A stretch of 32,949 nt of DNA from Bacteroidales bacterium (GCA_017544105.1 JAFYEU010000050.1:1-32949), one strand, 5' to 3'. Shown: positions 23,931 to 32,220, counted from the stretch's first letter. Numbers and translations: made by a program. The notes: generated from the sequence alone by a model not told the origin.

Positions 23931-25364
23931 ATGGTTTTCAGTTCCCTCACCTTTCTCTTCCTGTTCCTCCCTGTCGTGCTTTTCCTGCTCTCCTTGTGCA
24001 GGAAAATCCCCTATCAGAATACATTGCTGTTTCTTTCCAGCCTCCTCTTCTATGCGTGGGGTGGCGTCAGCTACACCCTGATATTGCTGGGCTCTATTGT
24101 CGTGAACTTCTTGGCTGGTAATGCCATACAAAACCATCCTCATCATCGAAAACTATGGTTCACCCTGGCGGTAATCCTAAACCTCTCTTCGCTCATCTTT
24201 TTCAAATATGCCAACTTCTTGGTTGATAATGTCAATGTGCTGACCAGTATCTTTGGCATCTCTCCTATCTTCCTGAAGAGAATCCTCCTTCCCATAGGCA
24301 TCTCCTTTTATACCTTCCAGGGCATCTCGTATCTGACGGATGTCTATCGCGGCCAGGTGAAGGCTCAGACCAACTTCATCCGGCTGGGCACCTATATAGC
24401 CCTCTTTCCTCAGCTGATAGCAGGACCGATCATCCGTTATCATGAGATAGAGCCGCAGCTGAGCCAGCGCGACTTCTCCTGGGAGAATCTCTATCAGGGT
24501 ATCCAGCGATTCTGTTTCGGATTGGCACGCAAGATCCTCATCGCCAACCAGCTGGCTTTGATAGCAGACGACATCTTTGCACGGGCGCCCGGCACCATCA
24601 CCTCTGCCACCGCCTGGCTAGGGGCTTTGGTCTATGCCCTGCAGATCTATTACGACTTTGCCGGCTACTCCGACATGGCCATCGGGCTGGGTCGGATGTT
24701 TGGCTTCCGTTTCCCGGAGAACTTCAACTTCCCCTATCTGGCCACCTCCATCCGCGACTTCTGGCGTCGGTGGCATATCACCCTGTCGGCTTGGTTCAAA
24801 GATTATCTGTACATCCCGCTTGGCGGCAACCGCAAAGGGAAGGGACGTACCTATCTGAACCTCTATATTGTCTTCTTCCTCACAGGCCTCTGGCATGGCG
24901 CCAGCTGGACTTTCGTCGTGTGGGGTCTGATGCACGGCACCCTGATGGTGGTCGAGAGGCTGGGTTTCGACCGGCTTCTGGAGAAGAGCTACCAGCCACT
25001 GCGGCATCTCTATACGCTGCTGATGGTGGTGGTTGCCTGGGTCTTCTTCCGCGCTGACAGTCTGGATTATGCCGTCACGTTCGTGGGCCGCATGTTCTCC
25101 TTCCAAGGCGGAGGCCTCTCACCCTTCATGGCCTACTATAGACAACCGCTCTACTGGGTGGTGGGCATCATCGCCCTGCTCGGTGCCACGCCTCTGTTCG
25201 ACTGGCTGAACCGGCAGTGGAAGACTGCTGTGTGCAACGGCAACCGTTGTATGTCCCATCTCCGCTATTGGAGCGTCATGATCGGCATGGTGGCCGTCCT
25301 GTTTATCTCTTGCTGCTTCCTGGTGACAGGCGGCTATAACCCGTTTATCTATTTCCGCTTCTGA
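23931..25364 (+). CDS. MBOAT-family O-acyltransferase (AlgI/PatA/DltB-like)
   Basis: 477 residues with about ten to twelve hydrophobic segments. Family features: FLFLPVVLFL at the start, LLFYAWGG, PIGISFYTFQGISYLTDVYRG, FPQLIAGPIIRYHEI, YYDFAGYSDMAIGLGRMFGFRFPENFNFPY, FWRRWHITLSAWFKDYLYIPLGGNRKG, and the catalytic His in TGLWHGASWTF. AlgI-like proteins pass acetyl groups across the inner membrane for O-acetylation of surface or periplasmic glycans. The next gene starts one base after its TGA and encodes the partner SGNH-type protein. The target polysaccharide is not identifiable here. Confidence 0.93.
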   Translation: MVFSSLTFLFLFLPVVLFLLSLCRKIPYQNTLLFLSSLLFYAWGGVSYTLILLGSIVVNFLAGNAIQNHPHHRKLWFTLAVILNLSSLIFFKYANFLVDNVNVLTSIFGISPIFLKRILLPIGISFYTFQGISYLTDVYRGQVKAQTNFIRLGTYIALFPQLIAGPIIRYHEIEPQLSQRDFSWENLYQGIQRFCFGLARKILIANQLALIADDIFARAPGTITSATAWLGALVYALQIYYDFAGYSDMAIGLGRMFGFRFPENFNFPYLATSIRDFWRRWHITLSAWFKDYLYIPLGGNRKGKGRTYLNLYIVFFLTGLWHGASWTFVVWGLMHGTLMVVERLGFDRLLEKSYQPLRHLYTLLMVVVAWVFFRADSLDYAVTFVGRMFSFQGGGLSPFMAYYRQPLYWVVGIIALLGATPLFDWLNRQWKTAVCNGNRCMSHLRYWSVMIGMVAVLFISCCFLVTGGYNPFIYFRF

Positions 25365-25365
25365 C

Positions 25366-26508
25366 ATGAAAGAAAGGCATCCATATCAAATCATCACGGT
25401 CATCCTCTTCGGATTGCTGCTCATCGTGCCGGGCATACTGCTGTTCGTGCAGCCGGAGCGCCAAGTGCAAGGGGAAAACCGCGCGATGGCCAAGATGCCC
25501 CAACTGCAGCTCTCCACGTTGGATGCTTTCCCGCATCAGTTTGACCAATATGTGAACGACTGTTTTCCCCTCAGAAGCAAGATGCTGGATATCTCCTTTG
25601 GCCTGTCTTTGCGCCAACACCGTTCCCCGATCCCGGAGGTGCTGATTGGTCAGGATGATTTTCTCTTTTCCGGCAAGGAGGAACGCCAGTTGTATGAAGG
25701 GACTTTGGACTTCTCCAAGGAGCGCATGGCGGCCGTGGTGGATGTGCTGGCTGAAAGGCAGGCCCGACTAAGCCGCGAAGGCATCCGACTGTATGTGGTC
25801 GTGGCGCCTACCGCCTATGAGGTCTATCCCGAAAGGGTGCCTCCTTATGTGCAGCGGACGGAAGCAACGGCCACCGACCGTTTCTGTCAGATGATGGCTG
25901 AACGTGCGCCGCAGGTGCCGTTCCTCTATTTGAAAGATTGTATGCTTCAGCATAAGAAGGAGGGTAGGCTCTATTTTAAAAATGACAACCACTGGAATCC
26001 AAAAGGCGGCGAGTATGCTGCATCAGAAATCCTGAAGATGATGCGCGGTGATTTTCCCCAACTGCCGGAACAGATTGTGCCGAGTTTCACCCTCAAGCCG
26101 TTTGTCCAGACATCCGGCAATCTGGGTAATATGTTGGCGGTCAGCCCCGCTTTTGCCCATTTTGCCCAAGACACAAACTTCCATATCCACTTTGCCGATT
26201 CCGCGTTGTATGAGTTGGTGGAGGTCGTGGAAAAAAGATATGAGCCAATTCAGGGCTTTGCCTATCCTTGGGAATATGAGCATCGGTTTGTCACCAACCG
26301 CACGGGACAGCCTAAGATTGTGGTCATCCGAGACTCTTATGCGGGGGCTGTCATTCCCTTCCTGGCGCCCTGGTTCCGCGAGTCCCTCTTCATCTTTGAC
26401 GCTTGGCAGTATGGCGACAACTGGGACATCGTCGTTCAGGAAAAACCCGACATCGTCTTGGTGATGATCTACGAACCCCACATCCGCAGCATCTGCCCTC
26501 AACCGTAG
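25366..26508 (+). CDS. AlgJ/AlgX-like SGNH (DHHW-type) O-acetylation protein
   Basis: 380 residues. An N-terminal membrane anchor (IITVILFGLLLIVPGILLFV) is followed by a periplasmic SGNH-hydrolase-like domain. Visible landmarks: RSKMLDIS and VLIGQDDFLFSGK early, LYVVVAPTAYEVYPE, the FKNDNHWNPKGGEYAA segment corresponding to the DxH-type catalytic pair, and the Ser region VVIRDSYAGAVIPFLAPWF. AlgJ/AlgX/PatB-like partners take acetyl from the MBOAT channel and place it on the glycan. It is separated from the MBOAT gene by one base (TGA, C, ATG), so stoichiometric coupled translation is likely. Confidence 0.85.
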   Translation: MKERHPYQIITVILFGLLLIVPGILLFVQPERQVQGENRAMAKMPQLQLSTLDAFPHQFDQYVNDCFPLRSKMLDISFGLSLRQHRSPIPEVLIGQDDFLFSGKEERQLYEGTLDFSKERMAAVVDVLAERQARLSREGIRLYVVVAPTAYEVYPERVPPYVQRTEATATDRFCQMMAERAPQVPFLYLKDCMLQHKKEGRLYFKNDNHWNPKGGEYAASEILKMMRGDFPQLPEQIVPSFTLKPFVQTSGNLGNMLAVSPAFAHFAQDTNFHIHFADSALYELVEVVEKRYEPIQGFAYPWEYEHRFVTNRTGQPKIVVIRDSYAGAVIPFLAPWFRESLFIFDAWQYGDNWDIVVQEKPDIVLVMIYEPHIRSICPQP

Positions 26509-26534
26509 GGTGGTTAAGGTGTTGAAACATTGTC

Positions 26535-26562
26535 GGGGGCCCCTCCTTGCCGTGCCCTATGG
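26535..26562. repeat. 28-base dispersed element, second copy at 13758-13785
   Basis: Both copies start GGGGGC and end CGTGCCCTATGG, align without gaps and agree at 23 of 28 bases by eye. Downstream similarity continues (GATGAACCC in one, GATGAGCCC in the other). GTTGAA words precede both. The copy here supplies the stop codon of comEC (minus strand, 26557-26559). Confidence 0.65.
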
Positions 26563-28485
26563 CCACGATGAGCCCAGATGGAGGATGCTGTCCGCCGGCA
26601 TGGAATTCGCTGAGGGATAGACCTTCTCTTTCCCCTTTAGCAAAAGATAAGTCCTCCCCTTAAAGCACACCATCCTCCCTTTCTTGCAGAGATAACTGTT
26701 CTTGAAATCAGCACCGTCGATGCTGACAAATTGATATTGTGCGTGCTGTTTGCGATAGTGGTTGCCGATGTTGTAGTCAAAAAAGGGACTTTGCGTATCT
26801 TGAATGGAATCGGAGAGAAGCACACACTGGCTACCGTCCCGAAAGCCGATGGCCCGTACGTTGCGGATCTGATAGACCACCATCTCATCACTGTGGACCA
26901 ACAGGCATTTTTTGACCGCAAAACAGCCCGAAAACAGGGTGAATGCGCTGAGTGTCAACCAAAACCAGTGCTTCCGCTTCTTCACAATTAAAAGATACAG
27001 GCTGAAAATGGAGATATATAGAAGGATCACTTGCAGAACGTGATAGTCGATGTTGGTAGTGACGGAATGCGGCAGTTGTTCGATGTGTTCGATGATGCCA
27101 TTCATAAGCCGGATCTCACCTGTGAGGATGAGGGAGCCCCCTTTCACCAGAAATGGTACAAAGGAGATCGTCAGCAGGACGATGCCGGTGATGATGACTA
27201 CGGAGGAGAGCGTGATGACCGACAGGTTGGTGAGGATGAAGTAGTTGGGAAATTGTCCGAAGTAGTGGATGGAGATGGGGAAGGTGCCGATCTGGGCGGC
27301 AATGGAGACAGAGAGGAGCTCGAGGAGGTAGCGTCCGACTTTGGTCTTGGCGTGGTATAGGGAGCTGATGAGCGGTTGGAAGAGGACGATGCCGAAAACG
27401 GCGAGGTAGCTGAGTTGGAAGCCGACTTCGAAGAGAAGTAGGGGGTTGAGGATCAGCAGGATGAAGAGCGAGGCGGTCAGGCTGTGGAAGATGTTGGTGT
27501 TGCGATGCACCAGTCCGCCGATGGTGACGAAGGAGAACATGGTGGCGGCGCGGATGACGGAGGGGGAGAGGCCGGTGATGCAGGCGTAGAGCCAGATGCT
27601 GAAGATGAGCAGGACAGCCTTGAGGGCGCGGGTCTGGCGGGCCAGCTCCATGGGTTTCATCAGGAAGTTGAGGATCATGAAGATGACGCCGACGTGCATG
27701 CCGGACACGCAGAGGATGTGGCTGGCGCCGGCGGCGGCGTACGACTGCCGCAAGGCCGGGTCCAGGGTGCCGCCGGCGCCCAGGAGCACCGCCGCGATGA
27801 CCTCGTACTCATGGCCGCTCATCCCTGACCGTCGGAAGATGGCCGTCAGGCTGCCTTGCAGTCGTTGGGAGAAGGCTTTCAAGGGGTTTGGCGTGCGATG
27901 GGCCAGTCGCTGCCAGCCTCCGGCGGAGACGTAGCCCGTCAGTGAGATGCCCCGTTTGCGGAGGTACTGACGGTAGTCGAACATGTCGGGGTTCCGGGGC
28001 CCTTCCACGGCCTTCAGCTGCGCGTGCACCAGCAGCAGGTCGCCGTAGTGGATGGGGTGGTCCGGGTCGGGGGCGAGGTAGAGCAGGGCCCTCTCGCGGA
28101 AGGAGGAGCCGCGCGCGCTGCCTAAGACTTGCACGGTGATGCGGACACTCCGCGCGCGCGGCTCCGGCACCTCCACCACCTCCACGAACCAGTCGCGATA
28201 CTCCTCCGCCAACCGCTCCTCCACCGCCGTCACCGTGGGCGCCATTCGCCAATTCATGGCCGCCAACCCCGCAAAACAGAAGACCAACCACAATAGTGCC
28301 GTCTTGACCGTGCGCCAGAAACCACGATTTTTTTGCCGAAAGAATAGGGAAATCAGCCAAAAGACGAAGGCGACAAAAAACGAAAATTGACAATAATAGA
28401 CCGGGAAGTGACCATAATAACCCCATAACAGGCCGATAACGTAGGGGATTAGGATTTTGAGTAGCGGGTAGTTGGAGAAGTTCAT
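26557..28485 (-). CDS. comEC: ComEC/Rec2-family DNA-uptake channel protein, without C-terminal MBL domain
   Basis: 642 residues. The first 190 or so residues hold two or three membrane segments and a soluble OB-like domain (DUF4131 type, with YLAPDPDHPIHYGDLLLVHAQL and NPDMFDYRQYLRKRGI). The competence core (about 215-490) contains VIAAVLLGAGGTLDPALRQSYAAAGASHILCVSGMHVGVIF and TGLSPSVIRAATMFSFVTIGG, with many membrane segments. Longer ComEC proteins add a metallo-beta-lactamase nuclease domain; here the C-terminus is only a short extracytoplasmic part, as in many Bacteroidota homologues. In the family the protein conducts single-stranded DNA across the inner membrane. The last seven codons and stop lie in a dispersed repeat. 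Confidence 0.88.
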   Translation of the reverse strand: MNFSNYPLLKILIPYVIGLLWGYYGHFPVYYCQFSFFVAFVFWLISLFFRQKNRGFWRTVKTALLWLVFCFAGLAAMNWRMAPTVTAVEERLAEEYRDWFVEVVEVPEPRARSVRITVQVLGSARGSSFRERALLYLAPDPDHPIHYGDLLLVHAQLKAVEGPRNPDMFDYRQYLRKRGISLTGYVSAGGWQRLAHRTPNPLKAFSQRLQGSLTAIFRRSGMSGHEYEVIAAVLLGAGGTLDPALRQSYAAAGASHILCVSGMHVGVIFMILNFLMKPMELARQTRALKAVLLIFSIWLYACITGLSPSVIRAATMFSFVTIGGLVHRNTNIFHSLTASLFILLILNPLLLFEVGFQLSYLAVFGIVLFQPLISSLYHAKTKVGRYLLELLSVSIAAQIGTFPISIHYFGQFPNYFILTNLSVITLSSVVIITGIVLLTISFVPFLVKGGSLILTGEIRLMNGIIEHIEQLPHSVTTNIDYHVLQVILLYISIFSLYLLIVKKRKHWFWLTLSAFTLFSGCFAVKKCLLVHSDEMVVYQIRNVRAIGFRDGSQCVLLSDSIQDTQSPFFDYNIGNHYRKQHAQYQFVSIDGADFKNSYLCKKGRMVCFKGRTYLLLKGKEKVYPSANSMPADSILHLGSSWP

Positions 28486-28501
28486 AATCAGTAGTTTGGC
28501 C

Positions 28502-28509
28502 CAAAGATA
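28502..28509 (-). promoter_or_regulatory. -7 box for comEC
   Basis: TATCTTTG on the minus strand ends 16 bases before ATG 28485. It follows directly after the T-run of the pta terminator. Confidence 0.5.
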
Positions 28510-28510
28510 T

Positions 28511-28544
28511 AAAAAAAGCAGAACACTTTGACGGTGTTCTGCTT
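28511..28544 (-). terminator. Intrinsic terminator after pta
   Basis: Perfect 11-pair stem (AAGCAGAACAC / GTGTTCTGCTT, 28516-28526 and 28534-28544) around a 7-base loop. On the minus strand it is followed by a run of seven T (A on plus, 28511-28517). It ends transcription 28 bases or more past the pta stop. Confidence 0.88.
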
Positions 28545-28571
28545 GGAATTTGAGGAGGTTGAATAAACGTC

Positions 28572-29579
28572 CTAGAAGGTGTTGCCGGCGGCCTGGCAGG
28601 CGGTGATGGCTACGAGGCTGACGATGTCGTCCACGGAGCAGCCGCGGGAGAGGTCGTTGATGGGGGCGGCCATACCCTGCATGACCGGTCCGATGGCATC
28701 GGCACCTGCCATGCGCTGTACCAGCTTGTAGGCGATGTTGCCGACTTCGAGAGACGGGAACACCAGCACGTTGGCTTTGCCGGCAACAGGGCTGCCCGGG
28801 GCTTTCTTTTCACCCACAGACGGCACGATGGCTGCATCTGCTTGCAGGTCACCATCGATGACGAGGTTGGGATCCATCTCCTTGGCGATACGGGTGGCGT
28901 TGACGACCTTGTCCACCAGCTCGTGCTTGGCAGAGCCCTTGGTGGAGAAGCTCAACATGGCCACGCGCGGCTCGATGCCGGCGATGGTGCGGGCCGTCTG
29001 AGCCGTCACCACGGCAATCTGGGCCAGCTTGTTCTCATCCGTGTTCGGGTCAGCGGCACAGTCGGCAAAGACCATGATGCCGTCATCACCCCACTTCTTG
29101 TCGGGGAAGCACATGATGAAAGCGCCAGAGACGACAGAGATGCCCGGTAAGGTCTTCACAATCTGGAAGGCGGGACGCAACACGTCGCCCGTGGCATGCT
29201 CGGCACCCGTCACCTCACCGTCAGCGTCACCGTTCTTGATCAACAGCGTGGCCAAGTACAAGGGGTCTTCCACCAGCTTGCGCGCTTCCTCTATCGTCAT
29301 CCCTTTTTTCTTGCGGATCTCACAGAGCATCTCGGCATAGAACTCCTTCTTGGGGTTGTCCAGCGGGTCAATGACCTCGGCCTTGCCAATATTCTTCAAG
29401 TCCCATTCAGCAGCCTTGGCCTCAATGTTGGCCTTGTTGCCGAGCAGGATGAGTCCGGCATATCCCTTCTCCAGGATGATGTCGGCAGCTTTAAGGTTTC
29501 TTTCTTCCTCGCCCTCCGCCAAAACGATTCTCTTGTTGGCTTTGATGGCGTTTTCTTTGATTTTGTCTATCAAATTCAT
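28572..29579 (-). CDS. pta: Phosphate acetyltransferase
   Basis: 335 residues, the length of the short single-domain Pta class. It starts MNLIDKIKENAIKANKRIVLAEGEEERNLKAA and carries family signatures DGEVTGAEHATGDVLRPAFQ, LSFSTKGSAKHE and, near the end, GPVMQGMAAPINDLSRGCSVDDIV. It interconverts acetyl-CoA and acetyl phosphate in the acetate/ATP-forming pathway. The usual partner ackA is not in the window. Upstream on the same strand is tdk (30-base gap), so pta may be read from the tdk promoter; a strong terminator follows. Confidence 0.95.
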   Translation of the reverse strand: MNLIDKIKENAIKANKRIVLAEGEEERNLKAADIILEKGYAGLILLGNKANIEAKAAEWDLKNIGKAEVIDPLDNPKKEFYAEMLCEIRKKKGMTIEEARKLVEDPLYLATLLIKNGDADGEVTGAEHATGDVLRPAFQIVKTLPGISVVSGAFIMCFPDKKWGDDGIMVFADCAADPNTDENKLAQIAVVTAQTARTIAGIEPRVAMLSFSTKGSAKHELVDKVVNATRIAKEMDPNLVIDGDLQADAAIVPSVGEKKAPGSPVAGKANVLVFPSLEVGNIAYKLVQRMAGADAIGPVMQGMAAPINDLSRGCSVDDIVSLVAITACQAAGNTF

Positions 29580-29609
29580 AATACAAATTGTTTAGTTGAT
29601 TTATAGATG

Positions 29610-30194
29610 TTATTTTTTGTTCACTTCGTTGAAACAATGGCGGCAAAGGGGCTCATAGGAGTCTTTCTCGCCCAACAGAACCTGCCCCTCCTGCGCCGTG
29701 ATGCGATGCGAATACTGGGCTAAGTCGCCACAACGGGTACAGATGGCGTGCTGCTTGGACACATACTCGGCGATGGCCATCAGCTTGGGCATCGGCCCGA
29801 AGTGATTGCCTAGATAGTCCATGTCCAACCCGCTGACAATGACTCGGATGCCCGCATCTGCCAAGGTGTTGCAGACCTCCACGATGCCGTCATCGAAGAA
29901 CTGGACCTCGTCAATCGCCACCACCTCCACCGTCTCAAAGTTGACATAAAGCAGGATCTCGGACGAGTTCTGCACGGGGGTGGACATGCGGGATGACTCG
30001 TCATGCGTCACGACCGCTGTCTCGTCATACCGGGTGTCGATGGCCGGCTTGAAGAGTTCTATTTGCTGGTTCGCAAATTCCGCACGGCGGATTCTGCGCA
30101 ACAGCTCTTCGGTTTTGCCCGAGAACATCGAACCGCAAATGACTTCTATCCAGCCTCGTTTACTGTTTCTGTTAGCTTTATTTTCTAAAAACAT
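29610..30194 (-). CDS. tdk: Thymidine kinase (type II)
   Basis: 194 residues from ATG 30194; the longer frame from 30251 overlaps the promoter. The Walker A loop is GSMFSGKT (21-28), the DEVQFF motif gives the Walker B/Mg site, and the lid zinc ligands are C-T-R-C and C-R-H-C near the C-terminus. It phosphorylates deoxythymidine for salvage. The frame is complete and of usual length. It precedes pta on the same strand and is divergent from the Ala/Pro-rich gene at 30297. Confidence 0.95.
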   Translation of the reverse strand: MFLENKANRNSKRGWIEVICGSMFSGKTEELLRRIRRAEFANQQIELFKPAIDTRYDETAVVTHDESSRMSTPVQNSSEILLYVNFETVEVVAIDEVQFFDDGIVEVCNTLADAGIRVIVSGLDMDYLGNHFGPMPKLMAIAEYVSKQHAICTRCGDLAQYSHRITAQEGQVLLGEKDSYEPLCRHCFNEVNKK

Positions 30195-30222
30195 TCTTTG
30201 AGAAAGCGATTGAGATTTTTTG

Positions 30223-30230
30223 TATTTTTG
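30223..30230 (+). promoter_or_regulatory. -7 box for the Ala/Pro-rich protein gene
   Basis: TATTTTTG on the plus strand, with TTTG at 30197-30200 (22 bases upstream, slightly long). The implied leader is about 60 bases to ATG 30297. It lies inside the tdk leader. Confidence 0.45.
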
Positions 30231-30248
30231 TCCGATTTTTTTGCACGG

Positions 30249-30256
30249 CAAAATTA
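30249..30256 (-). promoter_or_regulatory. -7 box for tdk
   Basis: TAATTTTG on the minus strand, about 55 bases before ATG 30194. Transcription from here would cross the plus-strand box at 30223-30230, so the two promoters face each other across about 20 bases. Confidence 0.45.
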
Positions 30257-30296
30257 AAAAAAAACACGTTCATAGACCACCTTAACCTTAGTCAAA

Positions 30297-31313
30297 ATGC
30301 AGAATACTTATCAACAGATTCAAAATCTCATCCAATCGCTCCGTGAGTTGTTGGATGCCAATCCGTCCATTTCTTTGATAGAGAAAGATATCGTCTTGGA
30401 GCAGATCCGTTCGCTGTACGTGCGCATGTCCACGTTGGACGTTGTGACAGAGACGCCAGCCGTTGAAGAGGCGCCCCAGCCTGTGGTGCCTGTACAGCCT
30501 GCCCAGCCCGAGCCCCAAAAAGAACCGGAGGAGGTGAAAGAGCTGCATACGATAACAGAACCGAAATATACGGACCACATCTCCATGGAGGATGATGTGG
30601 ATCTTTTCTTCTCCATGGAAAACCAGGAGGAAGAGCAAGAGCCTGCCCGTGACGAGCAGCTGGAGTCGCTGATGGCCGACATTGTGGACGAGGTGCCCGA
30701 GAAGCCCGCCACCCCGGTGACCGAGGAGGACGATCTCCTGCATTTTGCTGAAAAGAAGGAGCCCGAGCCTGTCGCACCGGCGCAACCAAAGGCCCCCACT
30801 CCTACGCCTACACCCGTCCCCACTCCTACGTCCGCTCCAGCCCCAACCCCAACACCCGCGCCTGCTCCTACGCCCGCTCCGGCATCTAAACCTGCCCCTG
30901 CGCCTACTCCCACGCCCGAGCCTCTGAAGGCGGGGCCCGCCCCCAAGCAGCCGGCAGCCCCCGCACCCCAACCGCAGGCGCCTGCCCACCCCAAGGTGTC
31001 CACAACCCCCCGCTCTCTGAACGACCTCTTCACCGGAAAGGCGGAGAACCTCTCCGTGGCTGACCAGTTTCAACAATCCAAAGTGGTGGATCTGACCAAG
31101 GCCATCTCCGTGAACGACAAATTCACCTATATCCGCGAACTCTTCAACAACAAGGGCGAGGAGTTCAGCGCCGCCATCCAGCAACTCAACCAATGTCATA
31201 ACATGGACGAAGCTTTCAACTGTCTGGAAGAGTTGAAGAAAGCCCATTTCTGGGACACTACCACTACGGCTTATCTGTCGCTGTGCGACTTGATTAGAAG
31301 AAGATATTTGTAG
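30297..31313 (+). CDS. Bacteroidota protein of unknown function with Ala/Pro-rich linker
   Basis: 338 residues. An N-terminal helical segment (1-47, IQNLIQSLRELLDANPSISL) is followed by an acidic low-complexity region (about 48-160). Next is a linker of Pro-Thr/Pro-Ala repeats (about 163-240), then a conserved C-terminal helical block (about 250-338) containing SLNDLFTG, ISVNDKFTYIRELFNNKGEEF, a Trp-Asp pair and the terminal LCDLIRRRYL. I recall this C-terminal block from many Bacteroidota proteins of unknown role. There is no signal peptide or membrane segment, so it is probably cytoplasmic. The linker DNA is itself a degenerate repeat of CCTACGCCC-like units (about 30784-30915). Confidence 0.8.
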   Translation: MQNTYQQIQNLIQSLRELLDANPSISLIEKDIVLEQIRSLYVRMSTLDVVTETPAVEEAPQPVVPVQPAQPEPQKEPEEVKELHTITEPKYTDHISMEDDVDLFFSMENQEEEQEPARDEQLESLMADIVDEVPEKPATPVTEEDDLLHFAEKKEPEPVAPAQPKAPTPTPTPVPTPTSAPAPTPTPAPAPTPAPASKPAPAPTPTPEPLKAGPAPKQPAAPAPQPQAPAHPKVSTTPRSLNDLFTGKAENLSVADQFQQSKVVDLTKAISVNDKFTYIRELFNNKGEEFSAAIQQLNQCHNMDEAFNCLEELKKAHFWDTTTTAYLSLCDLIRRRYL

Positions 31314-31319
31314 CATTGA

Positions 31320-31440
31320 GGAGAGAAGAAGCCCTTTAGGGTAAATGGGGTTGGAGGATAGAGTGTTGATTTGTTGAATTGTAGAGGAGAGAAGAATCTA
31401 AGAAGTTAAAAAGCCAATGGATAATGGCCAACGGCAAAAC
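31320..31440. repeat. Intergenic word-repeat patch
   Basis: This 180-base gap holds GTTGATTTGTTGAATTG (about 31364-31380) and CTAAGAAGTTAAAAAG (about 31396-31411), the same words as at 13731-13838. An AACTTTTG near 31438 is one base from a -7 box and could serve the barrel gene. No gene seen. Confidence 0.55.
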
Positions 31441-31493
31441 TTTTGACACACCGACAACAAATATCCAATAAACACACTCTAAAATACATTGTT

Positions 31494-32057
31494 ATGAAAA
31501 AAATCATTCCAATTTTATGTTTATGTCTTTGGACTGTGCTTCCGGCAGAGGCCCAGAATCCCAATTCTGAATTTCAAAAAGGATACAACATCACTGCCGA
31601 TGTAAGTGGCGGCATTAACAGACTGCCATTTCTCTACGATGATGTTTATCCCGGCTTTGGCCTTGGCATTGGGATGCGCTATGACTTCCATCGTTACTGG
31701 GGCGTGCGCACAGGGCTACGCTACGAACATATCTTCTGTGGCTCCCAACACATCAACAGCTTGCTCATTCCCGTGGAAATGGAGTTTCATCTGCCTCATT
31801 TCTATGTGCAGGGAGGCATCCTGCTCGGTGTTTGTTTCGACAGTCCTGTCGCTGCCAACGCAAAGGAGGTGCTGGACCTTGGGGGCACCCTGGGCCTGGG
31901 AGGCCGCATCAGCTTGACAAATCAAGACAAACTGACCATAGGCGTACACAGCACACTCTTCTGCAACTGGGAAGAGGTCAATGACAATGGCCAGTTATCC
32001 TTAGGCTACCCGAGGTACACCGTCATGCTGCGAGTCGGGTATGAGCATAGGTTTTAA
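31494..32057 (+). CDS. Small outer-membrane beta-barrel-like protein
   Basis: 187 residues from ATG 31494, which gives a Sec signal MKKIIPILCLCLWTVLPAEAQ; the longer frame from 31443 adds a polar leader and is less likely. The mature part shows alternating strands typical of an eight-stranded barrel: YNITADVSGGINRLPF, GFGLGIGMRYDFHRYWGVRTGLRYE, MEFHLPHFYVQGGILLGV, TLGLGGRISL, and the terminal YTVMLRVGYEHRF ending in Phe, as outer-membrane proteins often do. Function unknown. It is flanked on both sides by repeat patches. Confidence 0.75.
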   Translation: MKKIIPILCLCLWTVLPAEAQNPNSEFQKGYNITADVSGGINRLPFLYDDVYPGFGLGIGMRYDFHRYWGVRTGLRYEHIFCGSQHINSLLIPVEMEFHLPHFYVQGGILLGVCFDSPVAANAKEVLDLGGTLGLGGRISLTNQDKLTIGVHSTLFCNWEEVNDNGQLSLGYPRYTVMLRVGYEHRF

Positions 32058-32081
32058 AGACGAGGTGTTACATACAAAAAA

Positions 32082-32220
32082 TGGGTTAAGAGGTTAAGGG
32101 AGTTAAGAAACTAAGGAGTTAAGGGGGTAGAGGGTGAATCGTTGAACTGTTGATTTGTTGAATTCCGAGCTTCGAACTGATCACTGTTCACTGATCACTC
32201 TTAACTTTTAACTCTCAACT
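32082..32220. repeat. Intergenic word-repeat patch reaching into the LytTR gene
   Basis: GTTAAG/AACTAAG words (about 32082-32128) and GTTGAACTGTTGATTTG words (32143-32165) are followed by AACTGATCACTGTTCACTGATC and complementary TTAACTTTTAACTCTCAACT (32169-32220). The right end includes the stop codon (32208-32210) and last codons of the convergent regulator gene. Left and right halves are partly complementary. No gene of its own. Confidence 0.65.

Noticed and set aside
22284-24146. 620-codon open frame on the minus strand
   Set aside because: It lies entirely opposite guaA and the start of the MBOAT gene. It is His/Gln/Asp-rich and matches no fold; guaA is unmistakable, so this is a frame shadow of GC-rich codons.
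30784-30915. Possible CRISPR or satellite from the repeated CCTACGCCC-like units
   Set aside because: Repeats are in frame, degenerate and encode the Pro-Ala-Thr linker; there are no unique spacers or cas genes.
30288-31316. 342-codon minus-strand frame opposite the Ala/Pro-rich gene
   Set aside because: Its Gly/Arg-rich centre is the mirror of the Pro-rich linker; no promoter or recognisable domain.
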